Assembly (NCBI RefSeq): GCF_000960975.1
Contig: NZ_CP010803.1
Coordinates: 4,495,818-4,559,817 of the forward strand
DNA length: 64,000 nt
Source of the DNA: Martelella endophytica
Lineage (GTDB): Bacteria; Pseudomonadota; Alphaproteobacteria; Rhizobiales; Rhizobiaceae
Reading direction: 5' to 3'
Shown in pieces: positions 1 to 8,314 of this stretch (position 1 is the first letter of the stretch; every line of letters begins with the position of its first letter). The notes under the pieces were generated by a model. That model was given only the letters and a program-made list of their open reading frames with translations. It had not been told where the DNA came from and ran no database searches. A program made the translations under genes and the position numbers.

Positions 1-209
1 GCCGCCATCTTGCCGAAGAAGACGTGCATGACGAAGTTGTAGAAGAACGAAACGCCGATCGAGAAGAACAGAAACCAGGCGAGAAGAGCCTCCACTGCAC
101 CTCCCGGCACACCCGGCCGCATGCCAATCCGCACGGCGGCGACAATCAGGCCGAGCACGAAAAACGTCAGCGTGAAATTCGAAAGCACGAAACCGATGAA
201 TGCCGCCAT
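1..209 (-). CDS. DUF6790-like small membrane protein (3' end outside window)
   Basis: The 69 visible residues start at an ATG preceded by a strong GGAGG ribosome site. They form two hydrophobic stretches (about residues 4-26 and 44-66), the second containing FFYNFVMHVFFG, a pattern I associate with the DUF6790 family of small integral membrane proteins. The gene runs off the left edge, so length and C-terminus are unknown. It lies downstream of the glutamate dehydrogenase gene on the same strand, about 100 bases away, and could be read through from it. Function is unknown; the family name is from memory of the pattern and not checked. Confidence 0.65.
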   Translation of the reverse strand, partial: MAAFIGFVLSNFTLTFFVLGLIVAAVRIGMRPGVPGGAVEALLAWFLFFSIGVSFFYNFVMHVFFGKMA

Positions 210-305
210 GAAGCCCCCTCCGACCGCAGCAGATGCCGGCGCGGCACCTGCTGATATCCTAGATGGCATACAGTCGATCTGCAAACGGTGAGCGGCCTCT
301 GCCGC

Positions 306-3300
306 CTACGATCCGACCTCGCGGGCGAGATCGGAAAGCAGGCCGGCGGCGACCGTGATCTTGGCGATCGAAGGATCGACCGCCGACGACAGGCGGGCGA
401 GCTGCGCCGTGATCTGGCCGATACGCGCTGCATGGGCCTCCTTCCAGGCCTTGACGGGTTCTGTGCTGTCGCCGCGACTGATCAGTGCGCTGGCGGCAAG
501 ATCGCGCCGGCTGGCCGAAATCTGGTCCATCGACCGCGCGAGCGCCAGCGAATCGTAGAAATCCGCCGGCGCGATCCGGCCTGCGACGCTCAAGAGCGGC
601 GAGACATGGAACAGGTTGGTGACCCGGAAATAGGCATCGGCCGCGCGGTCCACCGTCACGCCGCTGCGGCTGGCGATCTGCAGCGCCTCCGGCACGAACA
701 TCATGCCGAGGTGATGCGCAAGACGCGTCGACAGTGCATCCGGCACGCCGGCCTCGCGCCACTGGTTCTCCTGTTCCGACAGCCACTCGACCCGCGCTTC
801 CGGCAGCATCGCCTCGATATCGCCCTCAAAGGCGGCAAAGGCGTCTCGGAGCCGGTGCACGGATGCCGAAATATCTCCCTCGGCAAGACCGTTGCGGATG
901 AGCAGGTGGGTGAGGATACGGAAGAAATAGCGCAGCCGCGTGTAGATCGCATTCTGCGTCGCGCCGTCAATGACGCCATCAAGCGCGTGAACGTCCTGCC
1001 ACAGCGCTTCCATGCCGAAGCCATCGCGAGCGATCACCGCCGCCTTGACGACCTCCGCCGGCGTTGCCGCAGTCATGTCGCAGGCGTTGATGACGAAATC
1101 CGGACCGCCGCGATTGATCACGTCATTGGCAAGCCGGGTCGCGATGATTTCCCGCCTCAGGCGATGCCCGCCGATATCCTCGGCAAAGGCACCCCGCATC
1201 CGCTCGGGGAAATAGGAATAGAGCAGCGGCTCCATGTAGGGATCGTCCGGCAGCGCGCTTTCGAGAAGCTGATCGAACAGCACGATCTTGCCATAGGACA
1301 GCAGCACGCCGGTTTCCGCCCGCGTCAGCCCCTTGTCCGCTTGGCGGCGGAGCCGCAATGCCTCTTCGTCCGGAAGCGTCTCGACCGCGCGGTCGAGATG
1401 GCCATCGGCCTCCAGAACCTCCATCATCCGCGTGAGGAGCGGCAGACCGCCAACGCCCTCCCCGGTGCTGACCGAGATGGAGAGCGTCTGCAGGTAGTTG
1501 TTCTCGAGCACGATATCGGCAACCGCATCGGTCATCTCGAACAACAGCCGGTCGCGATCCTCGCGCGTGAGCCGGCCGCTGCGCATGGCCGAGGCGAGCG
1601 CGATCTTGATGTTGACCTCGACGTCGGAGCAGTTGACGCCGGCGGAATTGTCGATGGCATCGGAATTGCAGCGCCCACCATTGAGGCCGAATGCGATGCG
1701 GCCCTTCTGCGTGACACCCAGATTGGCGCCCTCGCCGATAACCTTGACGTTGAGCTCCCTGGCATTGACCCGGATCGCGTCATTGGCGCGGTCGCCGACC
1801 TCCGCATTGCTTTCGCCGGCATCCTTCACATAGGTGCCGATCCCGCCGAACCAGAGGAGGTCGGCCCGGCTCTTCAGAATCGCGGTCATCACGTCAAAGG
1901 GTGTATATTCGCCGGCATCGAGCCCGATCGCGGCGGCGGCCTCCGGCGTCAGCGTCATCGCCTTCTCCCGCCGCGAGATGATCATGCCGCCTGCCGAAAT
2001 GGCGTTGCGATCGTAATCCTGCCAGCTCGAACGCGGCAGGGCGAAGAGCCGGGTGCGCTCGGCGAACCCCTTTGCCGGATCGGGGTCCGGATCGATGAAG
2101 ATGTCGCGGTGGTCGAAGGCGGCGACGAGCCGGATCTGCTCGGAAAGCAGCATACCGTTGCCAAAGACATCGCCCGACATGTCGCCAACGCCAACGACGG
2201 TAAAGGGCGTCGTCTGGATATCGATGTTCATCTCGCGGAAATGCCGCTTTACCGCCTCCCAGGCGCCGCGGGCGGTGATGCCCATCTTCTTGTGGTCGTA
2301 GCCGGCCGAGCCGCCGGAGGCAAAGGCATCGTCCAGCCAGAAATCCGCCTCCTGCGCCAGCGCATTGGCCGTATCGGAGAAGGTGGCCGTGCCCTTGTCG
2401 GCGGCGACAACGAAATAGGGATCGTCGTCATCGGCGCGCAGCGTATCTGCCGGCGGCACCACCTCGCCATCGATGATGTTGTCGGTGATCGAAAGCAGCG
2501 TGCGAATATAGCTCTTGTAAGCCTCGCGGCCGGCGTTGAAGACCTCCTCGCGATTGCCACCGGTGGGAAGCCGCTTCGGATAGAAGCCGCCCTTGGCGCC
2601 GACCGGAACGATGACGGCGTTCTTCACCTGCTGCGCCTTCACCAGGCCCAGCACCTCGGTGCGGTAGTCCTGGCCGCGATCCGACCAGCGCAATCCGCCA
2701 CGCGCGACCTTGCCGAAGCGCAGATGCACGCCCTCGACCTCCGGCCCGTAAAGGAAAATCTCCCGGAACGGCCGCGGCTGCGGCAGGATGGCGAGCGAGC
2801 GCGAGGCGAACTTGAAGGCAAGGTTCGGCCGCGGTGCGCCAGCCTCGTCGCGCTGGAAATAGTTGGTGCGCAGGGTCGCGTCGATGAGCTTGACGAACAG
2901 CCGGAGGATACGGTCATCATCAAGGCTCGGGACGCTTTCGAGCCCCTCCATGATGGTGCCGCGCGCGCTTTTCATCCGCTCAGCGCGGAGATCCTCGGCG
3001 AGTACCGGATCGAAAGCGGTTTCGAAGAGCTGGTAGAGCGCCCTGACGATGACGGGATAGGAGGAGAGCGACTGGGCGATGTAGTCCTCGGTGAAGTTCA
3101 CCCCGCCCTGGCGCAGGTAATGCGCATAGGCGCGCAGAACATTGGCCTGGCGAACCGTCAGCGCCGACAGCAGCACCAGCCGGTTGAAGCGGTCGTTGTC
3201 GACGAGGCCGTGGAAGGCCGCAACGAAGGCCTCTTCCAACCGCGCGCCATCGGCCTCAAGATCAAGACCCGCCGCATCTTCGGGAAAGAGCTCCATGTCA

Positions 3301-5090
3301 TGCAGGACGACGTCGACGGTCGGCTCGCCGACGCGCGCAAGCGACAGTTCGAAGGTGCGCTCGGAGACCACGACAAAGCCGAGATTTTCGAGAAGCGGCA
3401 CGCGCCGCGACAGCGACAGATGGCTTTGCGCATGGAAGATCTTCAGGCGCAGCCGGTCCGGCTCTTCCTCGGCATTGTAAAAGGCGATGCTGATCCCGCC
3501 CTTGGCGGCCGATTTGATCAGATCGAGATCGGCAAAGGCGGCATCCGGCGAAAACGCCTCGTGATAGGCTTCGTTCGCGGAAAAGGCCGGCGCACCGGGA
3601 CCGGCAAGCGCCTTGAACCGCTCCTTCCAGTCCGCCGCAAGCTTGCGGACTTCATCCTCGAGCACGGACTGCTCCACCTGCGGGGTGCTGTCGTCATCGT
3701 GGCGACCGATGATGAAATGCACACGCGCGGAACTGCCCTCCGGGAACGAGGGATAGTAGGCCGAGACCCGGCCACTATAGACGCGGGCGAGATAGGCGCC
3801 GATCTTCTCGCGCAGCTGCGAATCGTAGAGATTGCGCGGTACGTAGACGAGCACCGAAACGAACCGGTCGAAACCGTCGATGCGGCTCAGCACCCTGATG
3901 CGCGGCCGCTCTGCGACCTCCATGATCTGCTCGGCGAAATCCGCCAGCAGCGGCACCGGTATCTGGAACAGTTCGTCGCGCGGATAGGATTCGAGAATGT
4001 TCTGCAGCATGCGCCCGGCATGGCTCTTCGGCTCGAAGCCGAACCGGCCGGTGACCTCGGCGACCTTGGCGCGCAGCAGCGGGATGCGCGCTGCAGGCTG
4101 GGTATAGGCGGTGAAGGTGAAGAGCCCGACGATGCGGAGCTCGCCGACGACCTCGCCGTTCTCGCCGAAACGCTTGACGCCGATATAATCCATATAGCCG
4201 CGGCGATGGACGGTGGACGTCGTGTTTGCCTTGGTGACCAGCAGCAGTTCCGGTCCCTCCAGGAAGGCGATAATCTCCGGCGTCGAGACCACGGGGTTGC
4301 GACCGCGCCGCAGCACGCGCATTTCCGGATCGGAAAGAATGCCGATGCTGGAACCGGTCACATGTTCGACACGGGCACCGTCATCGTCCTGCACGTAGAC
4401 GAGTTCGCGCATGCCGAGGAAGGTGAAATTGCCATCACGCAGCCATTCGAGGAAGTGAACCGCCTCCCCGCGTGCCGCTTTCAGATCCGCCGGCGCACGG
4501 CTCTGCAGCCCCTCCATCGCCGTTTCGAGCTTGGCCAGCATCGGCGACCAGCCGTTGACGGCGAGGCGGACATGGCCAAGCACATATTCAAGCCTCTGCT
4601 TCAGGAAGGCCCGCCCTTCATCCGAAAGCGCGGTGACATGGACCTGAACGTGGCTGATCCGGTTCTCCTCGCGATGCTCGACGCCGGGCGAGAAGGCGAC
4701 GACGGGCTTGCCGGGCTCGACCACCAGGATCGGGTGGACGGCGAGCACGAAATCGCTGGTGGTGGCGCCGATCTCCGCCATCACCGAATCGTAGATGAAC
4801 GGCATGTTGCGATCGGTGATCGCGATGACGTCGGTCGCAACGCCCGCCGGCGCGACCCCTTCCACGGGGCCGATGGTGACACGGGCATCGCCGCCGTCAT
4901 AAGCGGCAATTTCGGCGGCGGCATGGGCCGAGGCTGCGGCGAGCATCTCGGCACTATAGCGGTCGAGGTCCTCGGGGCTCGCACGGTCGAACATGAAGAA
5001 CGGGCTGATGAACGGCTTACCCGCCTGCTCGGCTTTCTCCTCTGCGGCCTTCATCAGCCCCTTGCGGATAAAATCGCTCTGTCGTTCCAT
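306..5090 (-). CDS. gdh: NAD-dependent glutamate dehydrogenase, large (about 180 kDa) type
   Basis: Oxidatively deaminates glutamate to 2-oxoglutarate plus ammonium with NAD, a catabolic entry of glutamate into the TCA cycle. The 1594-residue product matches the roughly 1600-residue class of alphaproteobacterial enzymes: a long N-terminal regulatory part with ACT-like segments (first ~700 residues), then the catalytic region with PVGAKGGFYPKR near residue 830, DKGTATFSDTAN, and the NAD-fold motif GVGDMSGDVFGNG near residue 970. The chosen ATG at 5090 follows GGAGGAAGC; an upstream in-frame ATG at 5252 would add 54 residues unlike the family. The plus strand is also open over nearly the whole gene, which is a codon-bias shadow. 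It is divergent from pdxY. Confidence 0.95.
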   Translation of the reverse strand: MERQSDFIRKGLMKAAEEKAEQAGKPFISPFFMFDRASPEDLDRYSAEMLAAASAHAAAEIAAYDGGDARVTIGPVEGVAPAGVATDVIAITDRNMPFIYDSVMAEIGATTSDFVLAVHPILVVEPGKPVVAFSPGVEHREENRISHVQVHVTALSDEGRAFLKQRLEYVLGHVRLAVNGWSPMLAKLETAMEGLQSRAPADLKAARGEAVHFLEWLRDGNFTFLGMRELVYVQDDDGARVEHVTGSSIGILSDPEMRVLRRGRNPVVSTPEIIAFLEGPELLLVTKANTTSTVHRRGYMDYIGVKRFGENGEVVGELRIVGLFTFTAYTQPAARIPLLRAKVAEVTGRFGFEPKSHAGRMLQNILESYPRDELFQIPVPLLADFAEQIMEVAERPRIRVLSRIDGFDRFVSVLVYVPRNLYDSQLREKIGAYLARVYSGRVSAYYPSFPEGSSARVHFIIGRHDDDSTPQVEQSVLEDEVRKLAADWKERFKALAGPGAPAFSANEAYHEAFSPDAAFADLDLIKSAAKGGISIAFYNAEEEPDRLRLKIFHAQSHLSLSRRVPLLENLGFVVVSERTFELSLARVGEPTVDVVLHDMELFPEDAAGLDLEADGARLEEAFVAAFHGLVDNDRFNRLVLLSALTVRQANVLRAYAHYLRQGGVNFTEDYIAQSLSSYPVIVRALYQLFETAFDPVLAEDLRAERMKSARGTIMEGLESVPSLDDDRILRLFVKLIDATLRTNYFQRDEAGAPRPNLAFKFASRSLAILPQPRPFREIFLYGPEVEGVHLRFGKVARGGLRWSDRGQDYRTEVLGLVKAQQVKNAVIVPVGAKGGFYPKRLPTGGNREEVFNAGREAYKSYIRTLLSITDNIIDGEVVPPADTLRADDDDPYFVVAADKGTATFSDTANALAQEADFWLDDAFASGGSAGYDHKKMGITARGAWEAVKRHFREMNIDIQTTPFTVVGVGDMSGDVFGNGMLLSEQIRLVAAFDHRDIFIDPDPDPAKGFAERTRLFALPRSSWQDYDRNAISAGGMIISRREKAMTLTPEAAAAIGLDAGEYTPFDVMTAILKSRADLLWFGGIGTYVKDAGESNAEVGDRANDAIRVNARELNVKVIGEGANLGVTQKGRIAFGLNGGRCNSDAIDNSAGVNCSDVEVNIKIALASAMRSGRLTREDRDRLLFEMTDAVADIVLENNYLQTLSISVSTGEGVGGLPLLTRMMEVLEADGHLDRAVETLPDEEALRLRRQADKGLTRAETGVLLSYGKIVLFDQLLESALPDDPYMEPLLYSYFPERMRGAFAEDIGGHRLRREIIATRLANDVINRGGPDFVINACDMTAATPAEVVKAAVIARDGFGMEALWQDVHALDGVIDGATQNAIYTRLRYFFRILTHLLIRNGLAEGDISASVHRLRDAFAAFEGDIEAMLPEARVEWLSEQENQWREAGVPDALSTRLAHHLGMMFVPEALQIASRSGVTVDRAADAYFRVTNLFHVSPLLSVAGRIAPADFYDSLALARSMDQISASRRDLAASALISRGDSTEPVKAWKEAHAARIGQITAQLARLSSAVDPSIAKITVAAGLLSDLAREVGS

Positions 5091-5297
5091 GCTTCCTCCG
5101 ATGCGCTGTTTTCTGGCCTTGCGGCCGTTCACGCTTGTGGCCTCTTCAGTCGAGACCGGACTGTCGCATACTTGCCAACCACACGCGACAGCGGCTTGAC
5201 AGTTTCCTCCAAAAGGCGATTTAGAGCGTAAATATGGCAAATGGCAAAGCATTTCGCCGATTTTAAACGTTCAGGTTGCAGATGAGGCGTAACGGCG

Positions 5298-6176
5298 ATG
5301 ATCGAGAACTCCGAAGGCGCGGTGATTGCGATTTCCAGCCACGTGATGCGCGGCACTGTCGGCAACCGCGCCATCGTGTTCGCGCTCGAAACGCTCGGCT
5401 TCGCGACATGGGCGGTTCCAACCGTTGTCCTGCCCTGGCATCCGGGCCATGGCCGCGCGACCCGGCTCGGCTTCGATCCCGAAGGCTTTGCCGCAGCGCT
5501 TTCGGAACTGGCGGCAAGCCCGTGGCGGAATGAGGTGCGCGCCGTCATCAGCGGCTATCTCGCCGATGCCCGCCAGGCCGAGGCCATTGCGGCGCTGGTG
5601 ACGGCGCTCAAGGCCGATAACCCCGAGCTTCTCTACCTCTGCGACCCGGTGATGGGCGACGAGCGCGGGCTCTACGTGCCGATGGAGACCGCCGACGCCA
5701 TCCGCGACCTTCTGCTGCCGCTTGCCGATATCGCGACGCCCAACCGCTTCGAGCTGGCCCACCTTGCCGGAACGACAATCGCCGACAATTCGGCCGCGAT
5801 CGCCGCGGCACTGGCGCTCGGGCCGGCGGAGGTCGTCGTCACCTCCGCCCATTCGATGCTGAAGGATGGGGTTGCGACGCTGTTCGTCGATGCCCGGCAG
5901 GCGCTGCTTGCCGAGCATCCCCGGCTGGACAATGCGCCGAACGGGCTCGGCGACCTGTTTTCCGCGCTGTTTGCCGCAGCCGTGCTTTCCGGCAAGCCGC
6001 GGCCGGAAGCGCTCGAGGTCGCCACCGCCGCCGTCTACGAAGCGCTCGTTCGCGCCGTCCGGACGGGCAGCGACGAACTGGAACTCGAGCGGGCACCCGA
6101 AAGTCTGAGGGCACCCATGGCAAAAGTTGGACTGCGTCAATTGATGCATCCGGCGCGGCGGCGTAAAAGAAGCTGA
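5298..6176 (+). CDS. pdxY: Pyridoxal kinase PdxY
   Basis: Phosphorylates pyridoxal (B6 salvage) to pyridoxal 5'-phosphate in the cytosol. The 292-residue protein is a ribokinase-fold kinase: N-terminal SSHVMRGTVGNR substrate region, LYLCDPVMGD at about 113-121 and the anion-hole/catalytic motif NGLGDL with Asp219. The length matches the PdxY/PdxK family (about 285-290). The ATG at 5298 is preceded by GAGG about 10 bases upstream. It is divergent from gdh, with about 200 bases between the two starts. PLP-dependent enzymes use the product, but no neighbour is an obvious partner. Confidence 0.93.
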   Translation: MIENSEGAVIAISSHVMRGTVGNRAIVFALETLGFATWAVPTVVLPWHPGHGRATRLGFDPEGFAAALSELAASPWRNEVRAVISGYLADARQAEAIAALVTALKADNPELLYLCDPVMGDERGLYVPMETADAIRDLLLPLADIATPNRFELAHLAGTTIADNSAAIAAALALGPAEVVVTSAHSMLKDGVATLFVDARQALLAEHPRLDNAPNGLGDLFSALFAAAVLSGKPRPEALEVATAAVYEALVRAVRTGSDELELERAPESLRAPMAKVGLRQLMHPARRRKRS

Positions 6177-6218
6177 CATGCGCTCTGCGCAGCCCACAAC
6201 GTAAGGACCAAAGCACTG

Positions 6219-6857
6219 ATGGATGCGTTTCCCAAAATCCTTCTCGATGGCTACAAGAACTTCATGGCCGGCCGCTACGTCGAAGAGCGTGAGCGCTACC
6301 GGACACTGGCCGAGGAAGGACAGAAACCGCAGACGCTGGTGATCGCCTGTTGCGATTCGCGCGCAGCGCCCGAAATGATCTTCAACGCCCGCCCCGGCGA
6401 ACTCTTCGTCGTGCGCAATGTCGCCAACATGGTGCCACCCTATGAGCCGGACGGCCAGTATCACGGCACGTCGGCCGCGCTGGAATTCGCGGTCGAAGGG
6501 CTCAAGGTGAAGAATATCGTGGTGCTGGGCCATGGCCGCTGCGGCGGCATTCACGCGGCGCTTTCGCCGGAAGCCGAGCCGCTCTCGCCCGGCGATTTCA
6601 TCGGCAAGTGGACCAACCTGCTGAAGCCGGCCGCCGAGCAGATCAACTCGAACTCGATCATGACCCAGAGCGAACGCCAGACGGCGCTGGAGCGGATCTC
6701 GATCCGCAACTCGCTGGCCAATCTGCGCTCGTTCCCGAACGTCGCGGCCGCCGAAAAGCAGGCAACGTTGAAGCTCTTCGGCGCCTGGTTCGACATTTCG
6801 AGCGGCGAATTGTGGGTGATGGACCAGAAGACCGGCGACTTCATACGCCCGAACTGA
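6219..6857 (+). CDS. Beta-class carbonic anhydrase
   Basis: Interconverts CO2 and bicarbonate, supplying bicarbonate for carboxylases. The 212-residue product has all zinc-site signatures of beta carbonic anhydrases: CCDSR (Cys44, Asp46, Arg48) and GHGRCGG (His105, Cys108), within the usual 200-220 residue length. The start ATG is 42 bases after pdxY, so the two may be cotranscribed. A short GTCACC/GGTGAC stem follows the stop at 6863-6878 without a T run. The type II/Can-like versus CynT subgroup cannot be separated by eye. Confidence 0.95.
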   Translation: MDAFPKILLDGYKNFMAGRYVEERERYRTLAEEGQKPQTLVIACCDSRAAPEMIFNARPGELFVVRNVANMVPPYEPDGQYHGTSAALEFAVEGLKVKNIVVLGHGRCGGIHAALSPEAEPLSPGDFIGKWTNLLKPAAEQINSNSIMTQSERQTALERISIRNSLANLRSFPNVAAAEKQATLKLFGAWFDISSGELWVMDQKTGDFIRPN

Positions 6858-6939
6858 CGCATGTCACCGTCAGGTGACTTGCCGCGATAAAACCATGTCG
6901 AGCGGTCTGACGCCTGTCGGGAATGCGGACCGCTCGCCT

Positions 6940-7380
6940 CTAGCGCCGGGCCTCGTCGTTTTCGGCGCTTTCCTCGATGCGCTCCATGTCCTCGTCGGAT
7001 AGCCCGAAATGGTGGCCGATCTCATGGATCAGCACGTGGGTGACGATGTCGCCGAGCGTTTCCTCGTTTTCGGCCCAGTAGTCGAGAATCGGGCGCCGGT
7101 AGAGAGTGATGCGATTGACCATCTCGCCGGTTTCCATGGTGAACCGCTCGGAGACGCCACGCCCCTCGAACAGGCCGAGCAGGTCGAACGGCGTTTCCAG
7201 CGCCATGTCCTCGAACACGTCGTCACTGGGGAAATCGGCGATTTCGATGACGATGTCGCCGGTGAGCGCGCGAAAGGCCTCCGGTAGCCGGGCATAGGCC
7301 TCGATCGCCAGGGATTCAATCGTTTCCAGGCTCGGGGAGTACCGCCCCTGCCAATCCTCGCTGTTGTTCATGCGCGCCAT
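6940..7380 (-). CDS. Zincin-like metallopeptidase family protein (DUF1025 type)
   Basis: A 146-residue acidic cytosolic protein with an HExxH zinc-protease signature, HEIGHHFG (His119, Glu120, His123), near the C-terminus. Length and layout fit the DUF1025/minimal zincin family found widely in actinobacteria and alphaproteobacteria, whose substrate is unknown. The ATG at 7380 has AAGGAGC eight bases upstream; an in-frame ATG three codons later is possible. It converges on the carbonic anhydrase gene with about 80 bases between stops. Peptidase activity is inferred from the motif only. Confidence 0.85.
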   Translation of the reverse strand: MARMNNSEDWQGRYSPSLETIESLAIEAYARLPEAFRALTGDIVIEIADFPSDDVFEDMALETPFDLLGLFEGRGVSERFTMETGEMVNRITLYRRPILDYWAENEETLGDIVTHVLIHEIGHHFGLSDEDMERIEESAENDEARR

Positions 7381-7537
7381 TGAAGCTCCTTCATCTGGCC
7401 CATATAGAGCTTTTGGCGGCGCATTTCGAGAGCATAATGACGCGGCCGCAAAGTCGCGGATGCACTGTGCCGCAGCGCCCGGAACGCCCCGCCTGCAGCA
7501 GTGCGCAAACGGCACCGCAATTTTCGCCCGAACCAGC

Positions 7538-7566
7538 TTGACACCCCTGCGCTGAGGCCCTATTAC
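7538..7566 (+). promoter_or_regulatory. Sigma70-type promoter for tRNA-Met
   Basis: TTGACA at 7538-7543, a 17-base spacer and TATTAC at 7561-7566 form a near-consensus housekeeping promoter. Transcription would start near 7573, about 60 bases before the tRNA 5' end, leaving a normal leader to be removed by RNase P. Confidence 0.7.
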
Positions 7567-7632
7567 GCCCCCGTTCCGCCAGCGCCCCGCGCTCGCGGGA
7601 ACCACCCCTCGCCTGACACGGCGGGACAGGTT

Positions 7633-7709
7633 GGCGGAGTAGCTCAGTAGGTTAGAGCAGAGGAATCATAATCCTTGTGTCGGGGGTTCAAATCCCTCCT
7701 CCGCTACCA
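7633..7709 (+). tRNA. tRNA-Met (CAT), probably elongator
   Basis: A full cloverleaf of 77 nt including an encoded CCA. The acceptor arm GGCGGAG pairs with CTCCGCT (one G-U), the D-arm is GCTC..GAGC, the anticodon CAT lies at 7667-7669, and the T-arm is GGGGGTTCAAATCCCTC. The G-U at pair 1-72, not an unpaired C-A, argues against an initiator tRNA. A lysidine-modified Ile2 tRNA is the alternative for any CAT anticodon, but the sequence resembles rhizobial elongator Met. Confidence 0.93.
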
Positions 7710-7813
7710 AAGTTTCCGAATTTCAATAACTAAATGCTGATGACGTTGACGAGTTGAGAACGGCGCTTGCTCCACAAGCGGACCCGTTGCCTTGCTTTTG
7801 TCAAATTTTTATG

Positions 7814-7853
7814 TAGTATGCTAACTAATAGCCAATTAACTTGTAGCCTACTA
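7814..7853. promoter_or_regulatory. Candidate MarR operator (inverted repeat)
   Basis: TAGTATGCTA (7814-7823) and TAGCCTACTA (7844-7853) form an inverted repeat with 9 of 10 positions complementary, separated by 20 AT-rich bases and ending 5 bases before the start codon of the MarR gene. The spacer itself holds a near direct repeat (AACTAATAGCC / AACTTGTAGCC). MarR dimers bind such palindromes, so autoregulation of the efflux operon is the likely role. The binding is inferred. Confidence 0.5.
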
Positions 7854-7858
7854 ATATC

Positions 7859-8314
7859 ATGACAACCAAACCATCCACAGATCTGCAGTTCGCCTTTGTC
7901 GAGGCCATCGGCGTTACCAGCCGAAAAATGCGCAAGGCCTATGATCAGCGAGTGGCGCAGCTCGGGCTGACCTTTGCGCGGGCGCGGGTGCTCACACTTC
8001 TCGCCGCCCACAAGACCTGCAACCAGAGTGTGCTCGCCTGCGAACTGGAGCTGGAAAAGCCGACGCTGGTACGGATGCTCGATCGGATGGCGGAACTTGA
8101 CCTTGTCGAGCGCGTGCCGGACCCGAACGACCGCAGGGTCAATCTCGTGCGGCTTCGCCCGCATGGCGAAGCGATGGCGAAGCAGCTGCTTATCGAGCGC
8201 GCCGGCTTCATCAATGCCTTTTTCACTCCCGCAGACGATCAGGCACTACAAGATGCCACGCGCCTGCTTCAGGCGATCGCCGAGCGTATCGAAAACACGG
8301 AGGCGCATTCATGA
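7859..8314 (+). CDS. MarR-family transcriptional regulator of the efflux operon
   Basis: A 151-residue winged-helix regulator with the MarR core: recognition helix region KPTLVRMLDRMAELDLVERVPDPNDRR (about residues 60-90; the D-x-R-D/NDRR wing is typical) flanked by helices for dimerisation. MarR proteins usually repress and are released by small phenolic or drug ligands. The stop overlaps the start of the EmrB-type gene by four bases (ATGA), indicating translational coupling. The palindrome just upstream is a likely autoregulatory operator. The ligand is not known. Confidence 0.9.
   Translation: MTTKPSTDLQFAFVEAIGVTSRKMRKAYDQRVAQLGLTFARARVLTLLAAHKTCNQSVLACELELEKPTLVRMLDRMAELDLVERVPDPNDRRVNLVRLRPHGEAMAKQLLIERAGFINAFFTPADDQALQDATRLLQAIAERIENTEAHS

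Noticed and set aside
288..5231. A 1647-codon open frame on the plus strand opposite gdh
   Set aside because: It mirrors the real gene's codon bias (GC-rich third positions), its translation has no domain pattern, and the minus strand encodes a full recognisable NAD-GDH. The same holds for long plus-strand frames opposite pnp (24540-26867) and infB (33435-35207).
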